This document shows positions 1-8,754 of a stretch of 35,799 nt of DNA, one piece after another; position 1 is the first letter of the stretch, and every line of letters starts with the position of its first letter. The notes under the pieces were generated by a model. The model worked only from the letters and a program-made list of their open reading frames with translations. It did not search any database and was not told where the DNA came from. Both the position numbers and the translations under genes were made by a program. The stretch is from Chloroflexota bacterium (lineage in GTDB: Bacteria > Chloroflexota > Chloroflexia > Chloroheliales > Chloroheliaceae). The stretch spans positions 1 through 35,799 of the forward strand of contig JAQBPB010000008.1 in the NCBI GenBank assembly GCA_028287745.1. Direction: 5' to 3'.

Positions 1-22
1 TTTGTTTAGCGTAAGCTAATTG

Positions 23-51
23 TTGACAACCATTTATGTACAAATTATACT
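23..51 (+). promoter_or_regulatory. Sigma70-type promoter of the polysaccharide exporter operon
   Basis: A perfect -35 box TTGACA (23-28) is followed after exactly 17 bases by TATACT (46-51), five of six matches to the -10 consensus. Transcription would start near position 58 and leave a leader of roughly 150-200 bases before the exporter permease. The surrounding DNA is AT-rich, unlike the genes. Start and function are inferred from sequence only. Confidence 0.7.
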
Positions 52-210
52 TATGTCAAGGGTACGGGAGCGTATTTGCTTGTAGAAGGTATGCCTCAAA
101 ATCAAATGCAACTTTTTAACTGCGTAACCGTTATCTTTCTTAATTGGAAATGCGGGTAAGCAGTGGCGCATGCCAGGTGCTACTACCTGCTGAAGCGCAG
201 TATGATTTAG

Positions 211-219
211 AAGGAGAAG
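211..219 (+). promoter_or_regulatory. Strong Shine-Dalgarno without a standard start codon at normal spacing
   Basis: AAGGAGAAG is the best ribosome binding site near the permease gene, but the annotated GTG start is about 40 bases further on and has no spaced Shine-Dalgarno of its own. The codon at normal distance in the permease frame is ATC (224-226). The frame is open back to a TGA at 203-205, and no ATG, GTG or TTG lies between that stop and 257. The permease may therefore begin at ATC, 11 codons upstream. Confidence 0.5.
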
Positions 220-256
220 TTCAATCGCCAGAGTAAGCCCTGTCCAACCGGCTAAG

Positions 257-1144
257 GTGGGCAGCTTTGACACCAGTCGCACAGCCATCCGACATCAACT
301 TAGCGATCTTATTAACTATCGCGAACTGATTAAGCTGCTGACCATTAAAGATGTAAAACTCCGTTATAAAGGCTCCATTCTGGGGTTCTTGTGGTCTCTC
401 ATCAACCCTTTGATGATGATGGTGGTATTCTATATAGTCTTTGTGGTTTTGCTACCTCAACCTGTGTCCGCCGGTTGTAAACAAACCCCGCCGGTGGGTG
501 GTAGCCTGGCCGATATCCAGGCCGCCCAGCAATGTAAGATTTCTAATAATTATGCCCCTTTTATCCTGATCGGTATTTTAGCCTGGAACTTTACGTCCGG
601 GTCTATTATGGCCGGGATGAACTCGCTGCTGGGTAATGCTTCTATTGCCAAGAAGGTTTATTTCCCACGAGAAGTGCTGCCTATTTCAGCCGTTCTGGCT
701 CAATTCGTCAACTTTATGCTGGCTCTCATCCCGCTCACGATTGTACTTTTAGCCAGTGGCCTGATCCCCAGCCGCTTTGCCGTTTTGTTACCGGTTATTT
801 TTCTTTCTCATATTCTTTTTTTGACGGGCCTGGCCTTAATCTTATCTATAGTTGCTCTCTACTTCCGGGACCTGCTGGTTATTATGGAAGTAATATTACA
901 GGCCTGGTTCTTTCTATCCCCGGTTATTTACAGCATGGACCAGATCTATAAGGATGGCGCCGCTGTAATGTACTGGCTTAACCCTATTGCCTCGTATATT
1001 CAAACTTATCGTACCCTGCTCTTCTTTAATTACGATCCTGGCTTAGACTTTACTATAAGAACTTGCCTCACGGGAGTAGTGGTCTTCTTAATCGGGTACG
1101 CTTTCTTTATGTTTAAGCGTAAACAAATCGGGGAGATGCTGTAG
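257..1144 (+). CDS. ABC-2 type permease of a polysaccharide/teichoic-acid exporter (TagG/Wzm/RfbA-like)
   Basis: This is a 295-residue integral membrane protein of the polysaccharide exporter permease family. It has a cytoplasmic N-terminal region (LTIKDVKLRYKGSILGF, the amphipathic stretch typical of TagG/Wzm), then about six hydrophobic helices, with a typical 'FLSPVIY' motif in the second half. A longer than usual, probably external loop with two cysteines (around residues 71-95) lies after the first helix. With the adjoining ATPase it should form the pore that flips a lipid-linked glycan across the cytoplasmic membrane. The ATPase gene starts 2 bases after the stop, so the two are an operon driven from the promoter at 23-51. 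The start is uncertain: GTG at 257 is the first standard codon, but a strong ribosome site at 211-219 points to an ATC start at 224. The family call is secure; the exported glycan is unknown. Confidence 0.9.
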   Translation: MGSFDTSRTAIRHQLSDLINYRELIKLLTIKDVKLRYKGSILGFLWSLINPLMMMVVFYIVFVVLLPQPVSAGCKQTPPVGGSLADIQAAQQCKISNNYAPFILIGILAWNFTSGSIMAGMNSLLGNASIAKKVYFPREVLPISAVLAQFVNFMLALIPLTIVLLASGLIPSRFAVLLPVIFLSHILFLTGLALILSIVALYFRDLLVIMEVILQAWFFLSPVIYSMDQIYKDGAAVMYWLNPIASYIQTYRTLLFFNYDPGLDFTIRTCLTGVVVFLIGYAFFMFKRKQIGEML

Positions 1145-1146
1145 TT

Positions 1147-2928
1147 ATGCGAACTGAGGAAGTTGAGGCGTTAACACGGGACAATATGTCCCACAACCAA
1201 AATTTAAATACCGGGGCAGCCGAGGTTACATCCAGCCTTAGCCCGGAGCCGGTCAAAGAATACGCCATCGAGTTTAATAATGTCTCCCGAAAATACCGCC
1301 TGCACCACGAGTCCAAGCTTACTTTGCAGGACCGTGTGGTTAATATTTTCAGGAAGAACAACAGTTACGAGGATTTCTGGGCCTTAAAGGACGTCAGCTT
1401 CAAGCTTGAAAAAGGTAAAACCCTGGGTATCATCGGCGCCAACGGGGCCGGTAAATCTACCCTGCTCAAACTGGCAACCCGTATTGTAGAACCTACCAGC
1501 GGAAATATCCGGGTTAACGGCCGGGTTTCCGCGATGCTTGAACTCGGCACCGGTTTTCATCCGGAGTTAAGCGCCCGCGATAATATTTATCTCAATGGCG
1601 CCTTTTATGGCTTCGACCGGAAACAAATGGACGAACGCTATGACCGGATCGTTGAATTCAGCGAGCTGGGTAAGTTTATCGATACCCCGGTAAAGCATTT
1701 TAGCAGCGGCATGTACATGCGGCTGGGCTTTGCCGTTGCTATTACGGTCAGCCCGGATATTCTGATTATTGACGAAGTGCTGGCGGTAGGTGACGCCGCG
1801 TTCGGGCGCAAATGCCGCCGGGCCATTGAAGACCTAAAAGAACAAAGCAAGGCCATGCTTTTTGTTTCGCACGCGGCCGGTGAAATATCCCGCTTTTGCG
1901 ACGAAGTAATCTATCTGGATAAGGGCCGCTTAGTTGCCCATGGTACACCGGGGGATGTCCTGGATGAGTACATGCTGGCTTCGGTTGGCCCAAGCTATTT
2001 TACCTCCAAGCTGGTCCAGCACTCGGATACTACTGCCCAGGAACAATCCAAGAATAACGGTACGGCCCAAAAGGCTAAAGTGGAACCGGCCGCCAGTCCG
2101 AAAATCTCTAATCTGAGCATTGAAGAAGTATTGCTGGGAGATAAACAAAAGTTCCTTTCGGAAACAACCAATCAGCATTACCAGGTTACGAGCGGGATTA
2201 GCCAGCTAAGCCAGCTCTGGCAAATCAGCCTGCCGCAGATCGCCAGCTCGAAGGACCAATCCAACGCCGAACCTCGCCCGGAATATTACCTGTCGTTAAT
2301 CAACCCGCATCCCCAGGCGGTAACGTTTGACCTGACAGGTTATAAGAAGTCGAGCGGCCTGTTTGACCAGGCAGTAGGGGCGCTCCGGGAAGTGCCTATG
2401 GGCCAGCTGGAAATCAAAGCCGGTTTCAGCATGCTTTTAATGCTGGAAGAAGGCGCTATCACCGGCACCAGCCTGATTAAGGTAGCTTCCTCTCAACCTT
2501 TAGCGGTCGAGTTTGTAGAGTACACCCCTTCTAGCAAAATAACGGTTCCCAATAATAAAGCCAGCGCCGCACCCGCGCAGAACTGGTACTTTCCGCACAT
2601 TGATGTGCGCTCTATTAACATTTACCGGCTAGTCGTTTTTAATACCCAGGACCATGCCGCTCAAATCCACTTATCACTGTACCGGGATTTTGCAGGCGAT
2701 GTACCAAAAATTAAAAGTTTCGAGTGTTCTCCTCTATCCCAGCTAACGATTGATTTGAATGAAGAATTGGCCGGGGGCGAAGGTGAGAAACGCCACGGCG
2801 AGCGCTTCTACGGTGGTATCCTCCTGGAGGCCACCAGCCCGGTTATTGTGGAGCGGCAGAGCCTACAGATGGTTTCCCCGAACTATCACCTGATGGAAGA
2901 AACCACCTACTCACGGAAAAAGAACTAG
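1147..2928 (+). CDS. Polysaccharide-export ABC ATPase (TagH/Wzt-like) with extra C-terminal beta-rich repeats
   Basis: The first ~280 residues are a COG1134-type nucleotide-binding domain: Walker A GANGAGKST (97-105), signature FSSGM (185-189), Walker B ILIIDE (205-210) and switch His242. It powers the membrane partner encoded just upstream. Residues ~285-340 are a polar, Ser/Gln/Asn-rich linker. Residues ~345-593 form an unusual tail with two similar segments. Each has an 'YYLSLINP' or 'IYRLVVFNT' strand, an Ala-Val or Ala-Gln beta strand, and an ending that reads 'PLAVEFVEY' or 'PVIVERQSL'. This layout resembles DUF5719-type repeats of secreted proteins. In O9a-type Wzt a C-terminal beta-sandwich recognises the modified end of the glycan, so a similar substrate-gating role is a reasonable inference. 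The ATG follows the permease stop by 2 bases with GGGAG 11 bases upstream; an internal ATG at 1186 is an alternative. Confidence 0.92.
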   Translation: MRTEEVEALTRDNMSHNQNLNTGAAEVTSSLSPEPVKEYAIEFNNVSRKYRLHHESKLTLQDRVVNIFRKNNSYEDFWALKDVSFKLEKGKTLGIIGANGAGKSTLLKLATRIVEPTSGNIRVNGRVSAMLELGTGFHPELSARDNIYLNGAFYGFDRKQMDERYDRIVEFSELGKFIDTPVKHFSSGMYMRLGFAVAITVSPDILIIDEVLAVGDAAFGRKCRRAIEDLKEQSKAMLFVSHAAGEISRFCDEVIYLDKGRLVAHGTPGDVLDEYMLASVGPSYFTSKLVQHSDTTAQEQSKNNGTAQKAKVEPAASPKISNLSIEEVLLGDKQKFLSETTNQHYQVTSGISQLSQLWQISLPQIASSKDQSNAEPRPEYYLSLINPHPQAVTFDLTGYKKSSGLFDQAVGALREVPMGQLEIKAGFSMLLMLEEGAITGTSLIKVASSQPLAVEFVEYTPSSKITVPNNKASAAPAQNWYFPHIDVRSINIYRLVVFNTQDHAAQIHLSLYRDFAGDVPKIKSFECSPLSQLTIDLNEELAGGEGEKRHGERFYGGILLEATSPVIVERQSLQMVSPNYHLMEETTYSRKKN

Positions 2929-2976
2929 CTGCGTACCTGCGGCCAGTTCTTTGCTTTAACTGTATCCCACCTCAAA

Positions 2977-3024
2977 GTGGATTGGTCCCTGGCATCTTTC
3001 ATTAAACGCCAGCGACCAATCCAC
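2977..3024. terminator. Long inverted repeat between convergent genes, probable bidirectional terminator
   Basis: Arms 2977-2993 and 3008-3024 pair over 11 bp (GTGGATTGGTC with GACCAATCCAC), skip one C-C mismatch, then pair another 5 bp (CTGGC/GCCAG) around a 14-base loop. It lies between the stop of the exporter ATPase and the stop of the convergent beta-helix gene. There is no U-tract on either side, so termination rather than mRNA protection is inferred from location. Confidence 0.6.
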
Positions 3025-3053
3025 CGCCATACTTCTTCTCAAGGTTAAATAAG

Positions 3054-6000
3054 TTAACCCTGCACAGTTCTTATACTGATACGATTACCCGCCTCAAACT
3101 TCAACTGCCCACCGGCACTTATGTAGACCGCATTAAGCCTGGCCGGTAAAGGCAAAGTCGGGTTCTTTTCCAGGTAGATCGAATTGTTATAAGCCATGTT
3201 AGCCTGCCCGCTGCTTACCAGGACCCCGGCGTTATTATTGCCGAAAATCCGGCTGCCGCTGGCCGGTGAGTCGGCCGCGCCCAGCTTGTTATTGCTCCCG
3301 GCGATTGATACGCCACCCCCGGCACCGCTGCCCGAAATCCCGTTCAGGGTGCCCAGCCAGCTTGATAAAAGCGTGTTGTCGTTACCTTCCAGGCTGAGGG
3401 CATACTCGCTAAAACCGGCAACAACCAGGCATTTTACGGTTATCTTACCGGTCAGGCGCAGCCCGATAGCCGAGCTGTTAGTCCCGGCCAGGATTTTGGT
3501 GCCGGGTGTATTTGTGCCGGTACACCCGCCATCAATAGTTATAGCTACCTGGCCCGTATTAGCCACGGGCGCCAAGGGTCCGTTAAGCGTAACACTTGTT
3601 ACCCCGGCGGCAAAAGTAATGGTAACCGCCTGGCTGGATAGACCGGCTGCTTTAAGCGCGTAAGAGAAGGTGCCGCAGTCAGCGCCTGTACCGTTGTCGG
3701 TGCCGGAAACTACCACCAACGGCGAGCAAAGGCTTATATTCGCCAGCGCGCTCTCGACTGACCCGGCCGAATTAATGACCTTTACCCAGTAGGTGGTAGG
3801 CCCGGTAAGTACAGGGCTGGTAAAGCTGGCCGAATCCGTGCCAACGGCGGTGCTGGCGGCCCGGTCGCTTCCCTCATACCACTGGTATGTCATAGGCGCC
3901 AGGCTGCTGGCCGCGACGGTGAGCGTTACCGCTTGCTGGCCTACAATTGTCTGGCTGGCCGGTCCAGTGGTAATTACAGGTGGGGCAATTACGACGAAGG
4001 TAACCGCAATCACCTGTGGACTGCCCTGCACGCCGGAAGTGCCGGAGGTAATGGAGAGCGTGGCAGTATAGCTGCCGCCGGACAGATTCCCGGTGGTGGC
4101 CTGGCAGCTGATTGGCGCGGTGCTGGCCCCCGGTTCTAACGTTCCGCCGGTAGTGGCCCCACAGGAAAACCAGCCGGTCGCGCCCGCGCCGTAGACCGGC
4201 GCTTCTAGCGACCAGTCCAGCGATAACGAGGCCTGGGCTGTGTTACTGATACTAAAGCTTTGCGCAGGCGGATTGGACCCACCCAGGATGTCACTGTAGG
4301 TCAGGCTCAGGTTAGAGACAGCCAGGGCCGGGTTATAGAGGATAATTAAACCCAGGCCGGGAGCATCGTTTTTATCGGTTAGTTTGGCCTGGACTGCCGC
4401 ATACTGGTCGTTAGTTAGATTTACCCCGGTTGCACCCTCGAATTTGGCCGACCGGGCATCCAGCACTTTGCCCGGAAGACCGTCCCCGCCGCTTTCTAAG
4501 GTGATATAGTCACCGCTTTGACCTCTAAAGGCCGTATCATTGAGCTGCAAGGTAGTATCTTGCCCGAAAACAGCTATACCTCTGGCTCCTCCAGTGATAG
4601 AACTGCCCGTCTGAATTACCAGGCTCAACTCGTTGGAAGGGTCCGGCGCGCTATCGTTTAGATACAGGCCCGCCAGCACAGAATTTGTGACAGAAATACC
4701 GCTCAAGGTTAAAGCAGTATTTACTCCCGGCGTGTTCGGTGCTGGCCCCGCCTGGTAGTTGTACAGGTAAACGCCATAATTGGCCCCGGTTACAGAGCCA
4801 CCGCTAACTGTTAGCGAGGCAACGCCCCAGGCTTTAATGCCGGTGTCGCCGCCGGTAATGCTGTTGTTAGAAACCGTTACTCCCGGGCTGGCCTGGATAT
4901 TACTCAACCACAAACCAATGTTACTATTGCCGGTCAGGGTGCTTTTCAGGACATTATTTGCGATTGTAAAACCGCCGGAACTGTCGAGTGAAATGCCCGC
5001 CCTGAAGGAGTCAATATTATTATCCTTAATAGCAGCCGTTAGGCCGGGATTGGCCGCGTCAAACCCCTTGAGCCGTATACCATTCCGCACCCGCAGCATT
5101 TCATTACCGGTTATTTCAGTGTAGAAATTATCTCCCAGGTAAACGCCATAACCATCGTCGCCGGTCGGAAAGACATTATCTAGCCGGTTGTTGCGGATGT
5201 AATTGCCGGACACCGCCGAGCTAATACCGGTCCACCGAATTGCTCCCAGGTTGAAGTTTTTGATGATGTTGTTTTCTACGGTTACATTGCTAAAAGCAAA
5301 TGGTATCCCGCTGGGGGTGTAATTCGTCAGGCCGTAGGCGGCGTTAACATCTTCGCCATTGATAAGTACTCCGCCGTCAGTGAAAGGATTATTGCCGTCC
5401 AGGGTAAAACCGTCTATGACAACATTGCTGGAGAGTATTTTAATGACCGTCCCATTATTGTTAATGCCGGTATAATCGTTAAAACCGTCCCCCAGGAAAA
5501 TATTTACTTCGCTGCCGCGCGCTTCGGTGTTGGGATTCTTCCCGGCATTGGGGCCCTTCAGGATAACAGGCCGGTTTATAACCAGAGCCTCCCGGTAAGG
5601 GCCGCCGCCCGTAACTCTGATGGCCGGGCAGGAACCGGCCAGGGCCGAGGCAATACTGCTGTAACCGGCTGAGGCCGAAGCATCGTTTACGGTGCATGCC
5701 GGTGTTACCTTCAGGCTAATATTAATATGGGCATGGCAGCCCTGCCGGTTAACCGGGAAACTTACATTTGCATCAGGGTTTAACACCAGGTCATAAGTGC
5801 CGACCGGGACCGCCTGGCCTAAGGTCAGCGCCAGGTTGCCGCTGGCGTCGCTGGTCATTAAACCTTCAATCGGGTTGGTTCCGGCCTGCGTTACAAATTT
5901 ATAGCTAACAATCTGATTGGCAACTCCGGCACCCGCGCTATTTTTTACCCGGGCCAGGACCACACTCTGGCCCGGAGTGTTACCCTCAATCGAGGGATTG

Positions 6001-7148
6001 CTCAGGGAAGTAATGGCATCTATCCCCAGGTAAGGTGTTACTACAACCGGACCCGGCCCACCGGTAGAAGGAGCGATTCCAGCGGAATAATTGTTCGGGG
6101 CGGCTAGCGAACCAGTTCCACCGTGATAGAGGTCGGGAAAAGTGCTGATGGTGCCATCAAAACAGTTGTTACTGACCGTCACGTTGCCGCCAATATTACC
6201 TCCGGTTGAAACTACTATCCCGCTGCGGCTGCCCTGGATAATATTGTTTGTGATATTCAAAGCGTTCGGCGGGCTTGCACTGTTCCCATAGAATTGAATG
6301 GCGCCGTGGTCCGCCACTCCGCTGCTGTTTCCCCTGTAAATGTAGTTATTCGAAATCGTCACATTACTGCTGGTCCCGGCGGTATTGGCGAGCACAATAG
6401 CCTGGTTGTTAATTCTGCTCAAGTGGTTTCCCGAAACCAGGATGTCATTGACCGCGTCCAGTGAAATAGCGGTTTCAATATTATTGCTGGTATTGCCTAT
6501 TTTGTTGCCAGTAATCCGGCTGGAGCTGATAAGACTGGCCTCGATACCCTGGTAAGCCACCGGTATGAGATTATTTTCTATAGCGAGGTTTGAAACAGCA
6601 CTGTTTACAATAATGGCTTTGGAGTTCAAAGCGCTGAAAACATTGTTCTTCAGGGTAAAATTACCGGCCTTAACCTGAATCCAGGACTCCGCCCGGTTAA
6701 ATTCAAAGCCCTGAATGGTAACGCCCGTGGCACCCGGTTCGACAATTACCACCGAATGAAGTTGCGCTTCCGCATAACGCGTGTCGGTAACAGGATTGTA
6801 GAAAGCATTGGGGCCCAGAATACTCAGGCCAGGTGTATTAACACTAAAACCGGCATAAAGACTCGAACCGGCGCTTACCGTAATAGTATCGCCAGGACTG
6901 GCGGCGGCAACGGCGGCGGCAATGGAACTGCACTGGAGCAGGGCCGGAGTACAATTAGCGTCGTTGGTATACGAACCATTATTAACATCCCAGATTGCAC
7001 TGGCCGCCCGCGTCTCACTCAAAGTTATTCGCAGGCCTATTAAACTTATCACCACCAGCAAAAATACCGATAACCAGCAATTATCTTTAAAGTAAAGCAG
7101 TTTCGCCCGACACTGAAAATACTTCCGGCCGGTTCTGGGGTTTTTCAT
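3054..7148 (-). CDS. Large exported right-handed parallel beta-helix protein with Ig-like domains
   Basis: This 1364-residue protein begins with a basic stretch and a hydrophobic segment (~25-42) ending near TRAAS, a signal peptide or anchor. Then come a first NosD/pectin-lyase-like beta-helix with repeated 'NNxI' turns (~55-365), a Big/invasin-like beta domain (~370-480), a second beta-helix opening with CTVNDA (~484-935), a BACON/Ig-like segment (~940-1055), an Ig-like domain with 'TYQWYEGS' (~1058-1138), and a third helix-like region to the end. Such helices bind or cleave polysaccharides, or act as surface structures; I see no clear catalytic site, so an enzymatic role is not claimed. There is no LPXTG, WxL or other C-terminal sorting signal. 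The ATG has AAGAAGGA just upstream. It is convergent with the glycan exporter, which fits a role at the cell surface. Confidence 0.85.
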   Translation of the reverse strand: MKNPRTGRKYFQCRAKLLYFKDNCWLSVFLLVVISLIGLRITLSETRAASAIWDVNNGSYTNDANCTPALLQCSSIAAAVAAASPGDTITVSAGSSLYAGFSVNTPGLSILGPNAFYNPVTDTRYAEAQLHSVVIVEPGATGVTIQGFEFNRAESWIQVKAGNFTLKNNVFSALNSKAIIVNSAVSNLAIENNLIPVAYQGIEASLISSSRITGNKIGNTSNNIETAISLDAVNDILVSGNHLSRINNQAIVLANTAGTSSNVTISNNYIYRGNSSGVADHGAIQFYGNSASPPNALNITNNIIQGSRSGIVVSTGGNIGGNVTVSNNCFDGTISTFPDLYHGGTGSLAAPNNYSAGIAPSTGGPGPVVVTPYLGIDAITSLSNPSIEGNTPGQSVVLARVKNSAGAGVANQIVSYKFVTQAGTNPIEGLMTSDASGNLALTLGQAVPVGTYDLVLNPDANVSFPVNRQGCHAHINISLKVTPACTVNDASASAGYSSIASALAGSCPAIRVTGGGPYREALVINRPVILKGPNAGKNPNTEARGSEVNIFLGDGFNDYTGINNNGTVIKILSSNVVIDGFTLDGNNPFTDGGVLINGEDVNAAYGLTNYTPSGIPFAFSNVTVENNIIKNFNLGAIRWTGISSAVSGNYIRNNRLDNVFPTGDDGYGVYLGDNFYTEITGNEMLRVRNGIRLKGFDAANPGLTAAIKDNNIDSFRAGISLDSSGGFTIANNVLKSTLTGNSNIGLWLSNIQASPGVTVSNNSITGGDTGIKAWGVASLTVSGGSVTGANYGVYLYNYQAGPAPNTPGVNTALTLSGISVTNSVLAGLYLNDSAPDPSNELSLVIQTGSSITGGARGIAVFGQDTTLQLNDTAFRGQSGDYITLESGGDGLPGKVLDARSAKFEGATGVNLTNDQYAAVQAKLTDKNDAPGLGLIILYNPALAVSNLSLTYSDILGGSNPPAQSFSISNTAQASLSLDWSLEAPVYGAGATGWFSCGATTGGTLEPGASTAPISCQATTGNLSGGSYTATLSITSGTSGVQGSPQVIAVTFVVIAPPVITTGPASQTIVGQQAVTLTVAASSLAPMTYQWYEGSDRAASTAVGTDSASFTSPVLTGPTTYWVKVINSAGSVESALANISLCSPLVVVSGTDNGTGADCGTFSYALKAAGLSSQAVTITFAAGVTSVTLNGPLAPVANTGQVAITIDGGCTGTNTPGTKILAGTNSSAIGLRLTGKITVKCLVVAGFSEYALSLEGNDNTLLSSWLGTLNGISGSGAGGGVSIAGSNNKLGAADSPASGSRIFGNNNAGVLVSSGQANMAYNNSIYLEKNPTLPLPARLNAVYISAGGQLKFEAGNRISIRTVQG

Positions 7149-7990
7149 AAATCCTTCTTTGCTCGTTCAACTTGATTGAGTTGGGCCAACATTTTTAGGG
7201 TAACGTTAATAGAACGGAAGAACTTTCCCGCTAAAGGTGTAATTAAATTTTAGACATACCTGGTGAATTAAGGCGTGCAGGAACTCAAAAGCAGCCTCCC
7301 ATAGCTGCTTACCCGACCTGACTTGTAATTTAGTTAGTTACTGGTGAGCCTGGTTTACTTACCGCGAGCGAGTTACTTATAACTGCATCAGGACAGCTTT
7401 GTTAGATTTAAAGTTTTGCGTTTATTTTAAAAACTATACTTTATATCTACGTTAAACTTATATTTAATATAACAAATATAAATACACTGTCAAGACACCA
7501 GGCAGGATTATAGTAAATTTCTTTTTAAACGAGTCTTTAGAAGCCTGGCAATTCTTATAAAAATCCTTATACTGCTAATATTAACTTTTATTTGCCTAAA
7601 CTCCATATTTTTCTGATTATTTATCTAATTTTCTACAGGTTTCAAAATCAGTATGTTGTTAAATATATAGAAAAAATGGTTTGCACAATTTAAACTTTTA
7701 GACAATCTTTAGATTACCAGGCGACTTCGTAACGTGTTTGTAATATTAATAGTTTATTATAGAACTAGAACTAGTTACCGGAAATATACTTTCCAAAATG
7801 GGATATTCTCTTCTAAAGAGTTATTAGCTTGAGGTTGTTTGTGGTGCCCCTTCTGGATAGAGGTTCTAAATTTAAGCCACCTGAATTTTTGGATAAAAGT
7901 CCCTGGTAAAAAGTTACAAACATTTACGTTACCTATATTTTAAATTTCAACTTTGCTGAAAAGGCATCGTGAAAGGATTACTCTAAATCA
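7149..7990. other. 842-bp AT-rich divergent intergenic region
   Basis: This region lies between the leftward beta-helix gene and the rightward WxL-like gene. It is much more AT-rich than its flanks, rich in poly-A/T runs, and carries no credible open reading frame. A plausible leftward promoter is marked at 7466-7493. I did not find a convincing rightward promoter. Long leaders for both genes are likely. Confidence 0.7.
7466..7493 (-). promoter_or_regulatory. Candidate promoter of the beta-helix protein gene
   Basis: Read on the minus strand, TTGACA (7493-7488) is followed after 16 bases by TATATT (7471-7466), five of six matches to consensus. It would give a leader of about 310 bases before the ATG at 7148. 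The background is AT-rich, so the -10 match alone would be weak; the perfect -35 box is the main support. Confidence 0.45.
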
Positions 7991-8569
7991 ATGTCACACT
8001 TTAGTGCTATAAGAAACTTACACAAGCTGGTAGCCAGCTTGATGGTCGCAGCGTTGTTCGCCGCTGCCTTCTTTACTACCACCCCCAGCGCCAGTGCTGC
8101 AGATGGTACGGTTACACTGAGCGGCGGTACTCTTACCATTACTGCCCCGGAAAACTTCGCTTTTACCGCTGTTACCCTGGATGGTCTTTCCGATAAACCC
8201 ACCACCGGTGTCTTTACCGTAGGCGTAAACGACCCGACCGGTAGCAATGCCGGGTGGCGCCTTACGGCAACCATGGGTGTACTAACCCACTCGGTGAACG
8301 TTGCAAAAACCCTGCCGGCCACCACTATTGCGTCATCCGCCGCCGTTGCCGTTACTGATACGACCGGTGCTACTGCCGCTACCAACAGCGCTGTTTATCC
8401 CTACACTTTCTCGGCTACCAACACGCTACCTTTCTACAATGCCGCGGCTGATACGGGCCAGGGTTCACACTCTTATGCCGTAACTACCTCCCAGGTCGTA
8501 CCGAAAAACAGCCTGGCCGGTACTTATACCGCCACTCTGACAGTTACCCTGTCCTCCGGTCCCGCCTAA
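7991..8569 (+). CDS. Small secreted WxL-domain-like surface protein
   Basis: This is a 192-residue protein with a signal peptide (basic start, hydrophobic core ~13-30, cleavage near SASA-AD at 36-38). The mature part is all-beta and aligns by eye with the C-terminal domain of the protein at 9847-11637: both have GVNDxTGxxAGWRL (W89-R90-L91 here), an 'AAxxGxGx' segment and a final 'AGTYTATLTVTL'. WxL domains of Gram-positive bacteria carry two W-x-L motifs and bind the cell wall; here the first is kept and the second is replaced by V-T-L. It is probably a non-covalently bound wall protein working with the DUF916-type partner downstream. A purine-rich AAAGGA lies ~13 bases before the ATG. A hairpin terminator follows, so it may be transcribed apart from its partners. 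Confidence 0.75.
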   Translation: MSHFSAIRNLHKLVASLMVAALFAAAFFTTTPSASAADGTVTLSGGTLTITAPENFAFTAVTLDGLSDKPTTGVFTVGVNDPTGSNAGWRLTATMGVLTHSVNVAKTLPATTIASSAAVAVTDTTGATAATNSAVYPYTFSATNTLPFYNAAADTGQGSHSYAVTTSQVVPKNSLAGTYTATLTVTLSSGPA

Positions 8570-8619
8570 GCAATAATTTTCGGGGCCAGGTTAAGTAATA
8601 ACTGATGCTTCTTAACACA

Positions 8620-8658
8620 AGTCCCGGCCGCTCTTAACAGAGCTCCGGGACTTCTTCC
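8620..8658 (+). terminator. Rho-independent-like terminator after the small WxL-like gene
   Basis: AGTCCCGG (8620-8627) pairs with CCGGGACT (8645-8652), with an inner GCTC/GAGC stem around a TTAACA loop, followed by TTCTTCC. It sits 50 bases after the stop codon. Confidence 0.7.
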
Positions 8659-8663
8659 ATGAA

Positions 8664-8717
8664 ATTAACCACGCTAATATTAACCACGGTATTAATCATT
8701 TAGTCTGTAAACAGACT
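8664..8717 (+). promoter_or_regulatory. Direct repeats and a short palindrome upstream of the WxL-interacting protein gene
   Basis: ATTAACCACG occurs twice (8664-8673 and 8679-8688), 15 bases apart, followed by an ATTAATCAT remnant. A perfect inverted repeat AGTCTGT-AA-ACAGACT lies at 8702-8717, just before an AT-rich TATAAA (8725-8730) and the gene start. The layout suggests a regulator binding site over the promoter of the two-gene unit downstream. No regulator can be named. Confidence 0.4.
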
Positions 8718-8754
8718 GTACGAATATAAATTGCAGTTGTAGGAGTTGAATGTA

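Noticed and set aside
8746..8754. TTG start for the DUF916-type protein
   Set aside because: The ribosome site abuts the TTG, leaving no spacing; the ATG at 8755 is properly placed.
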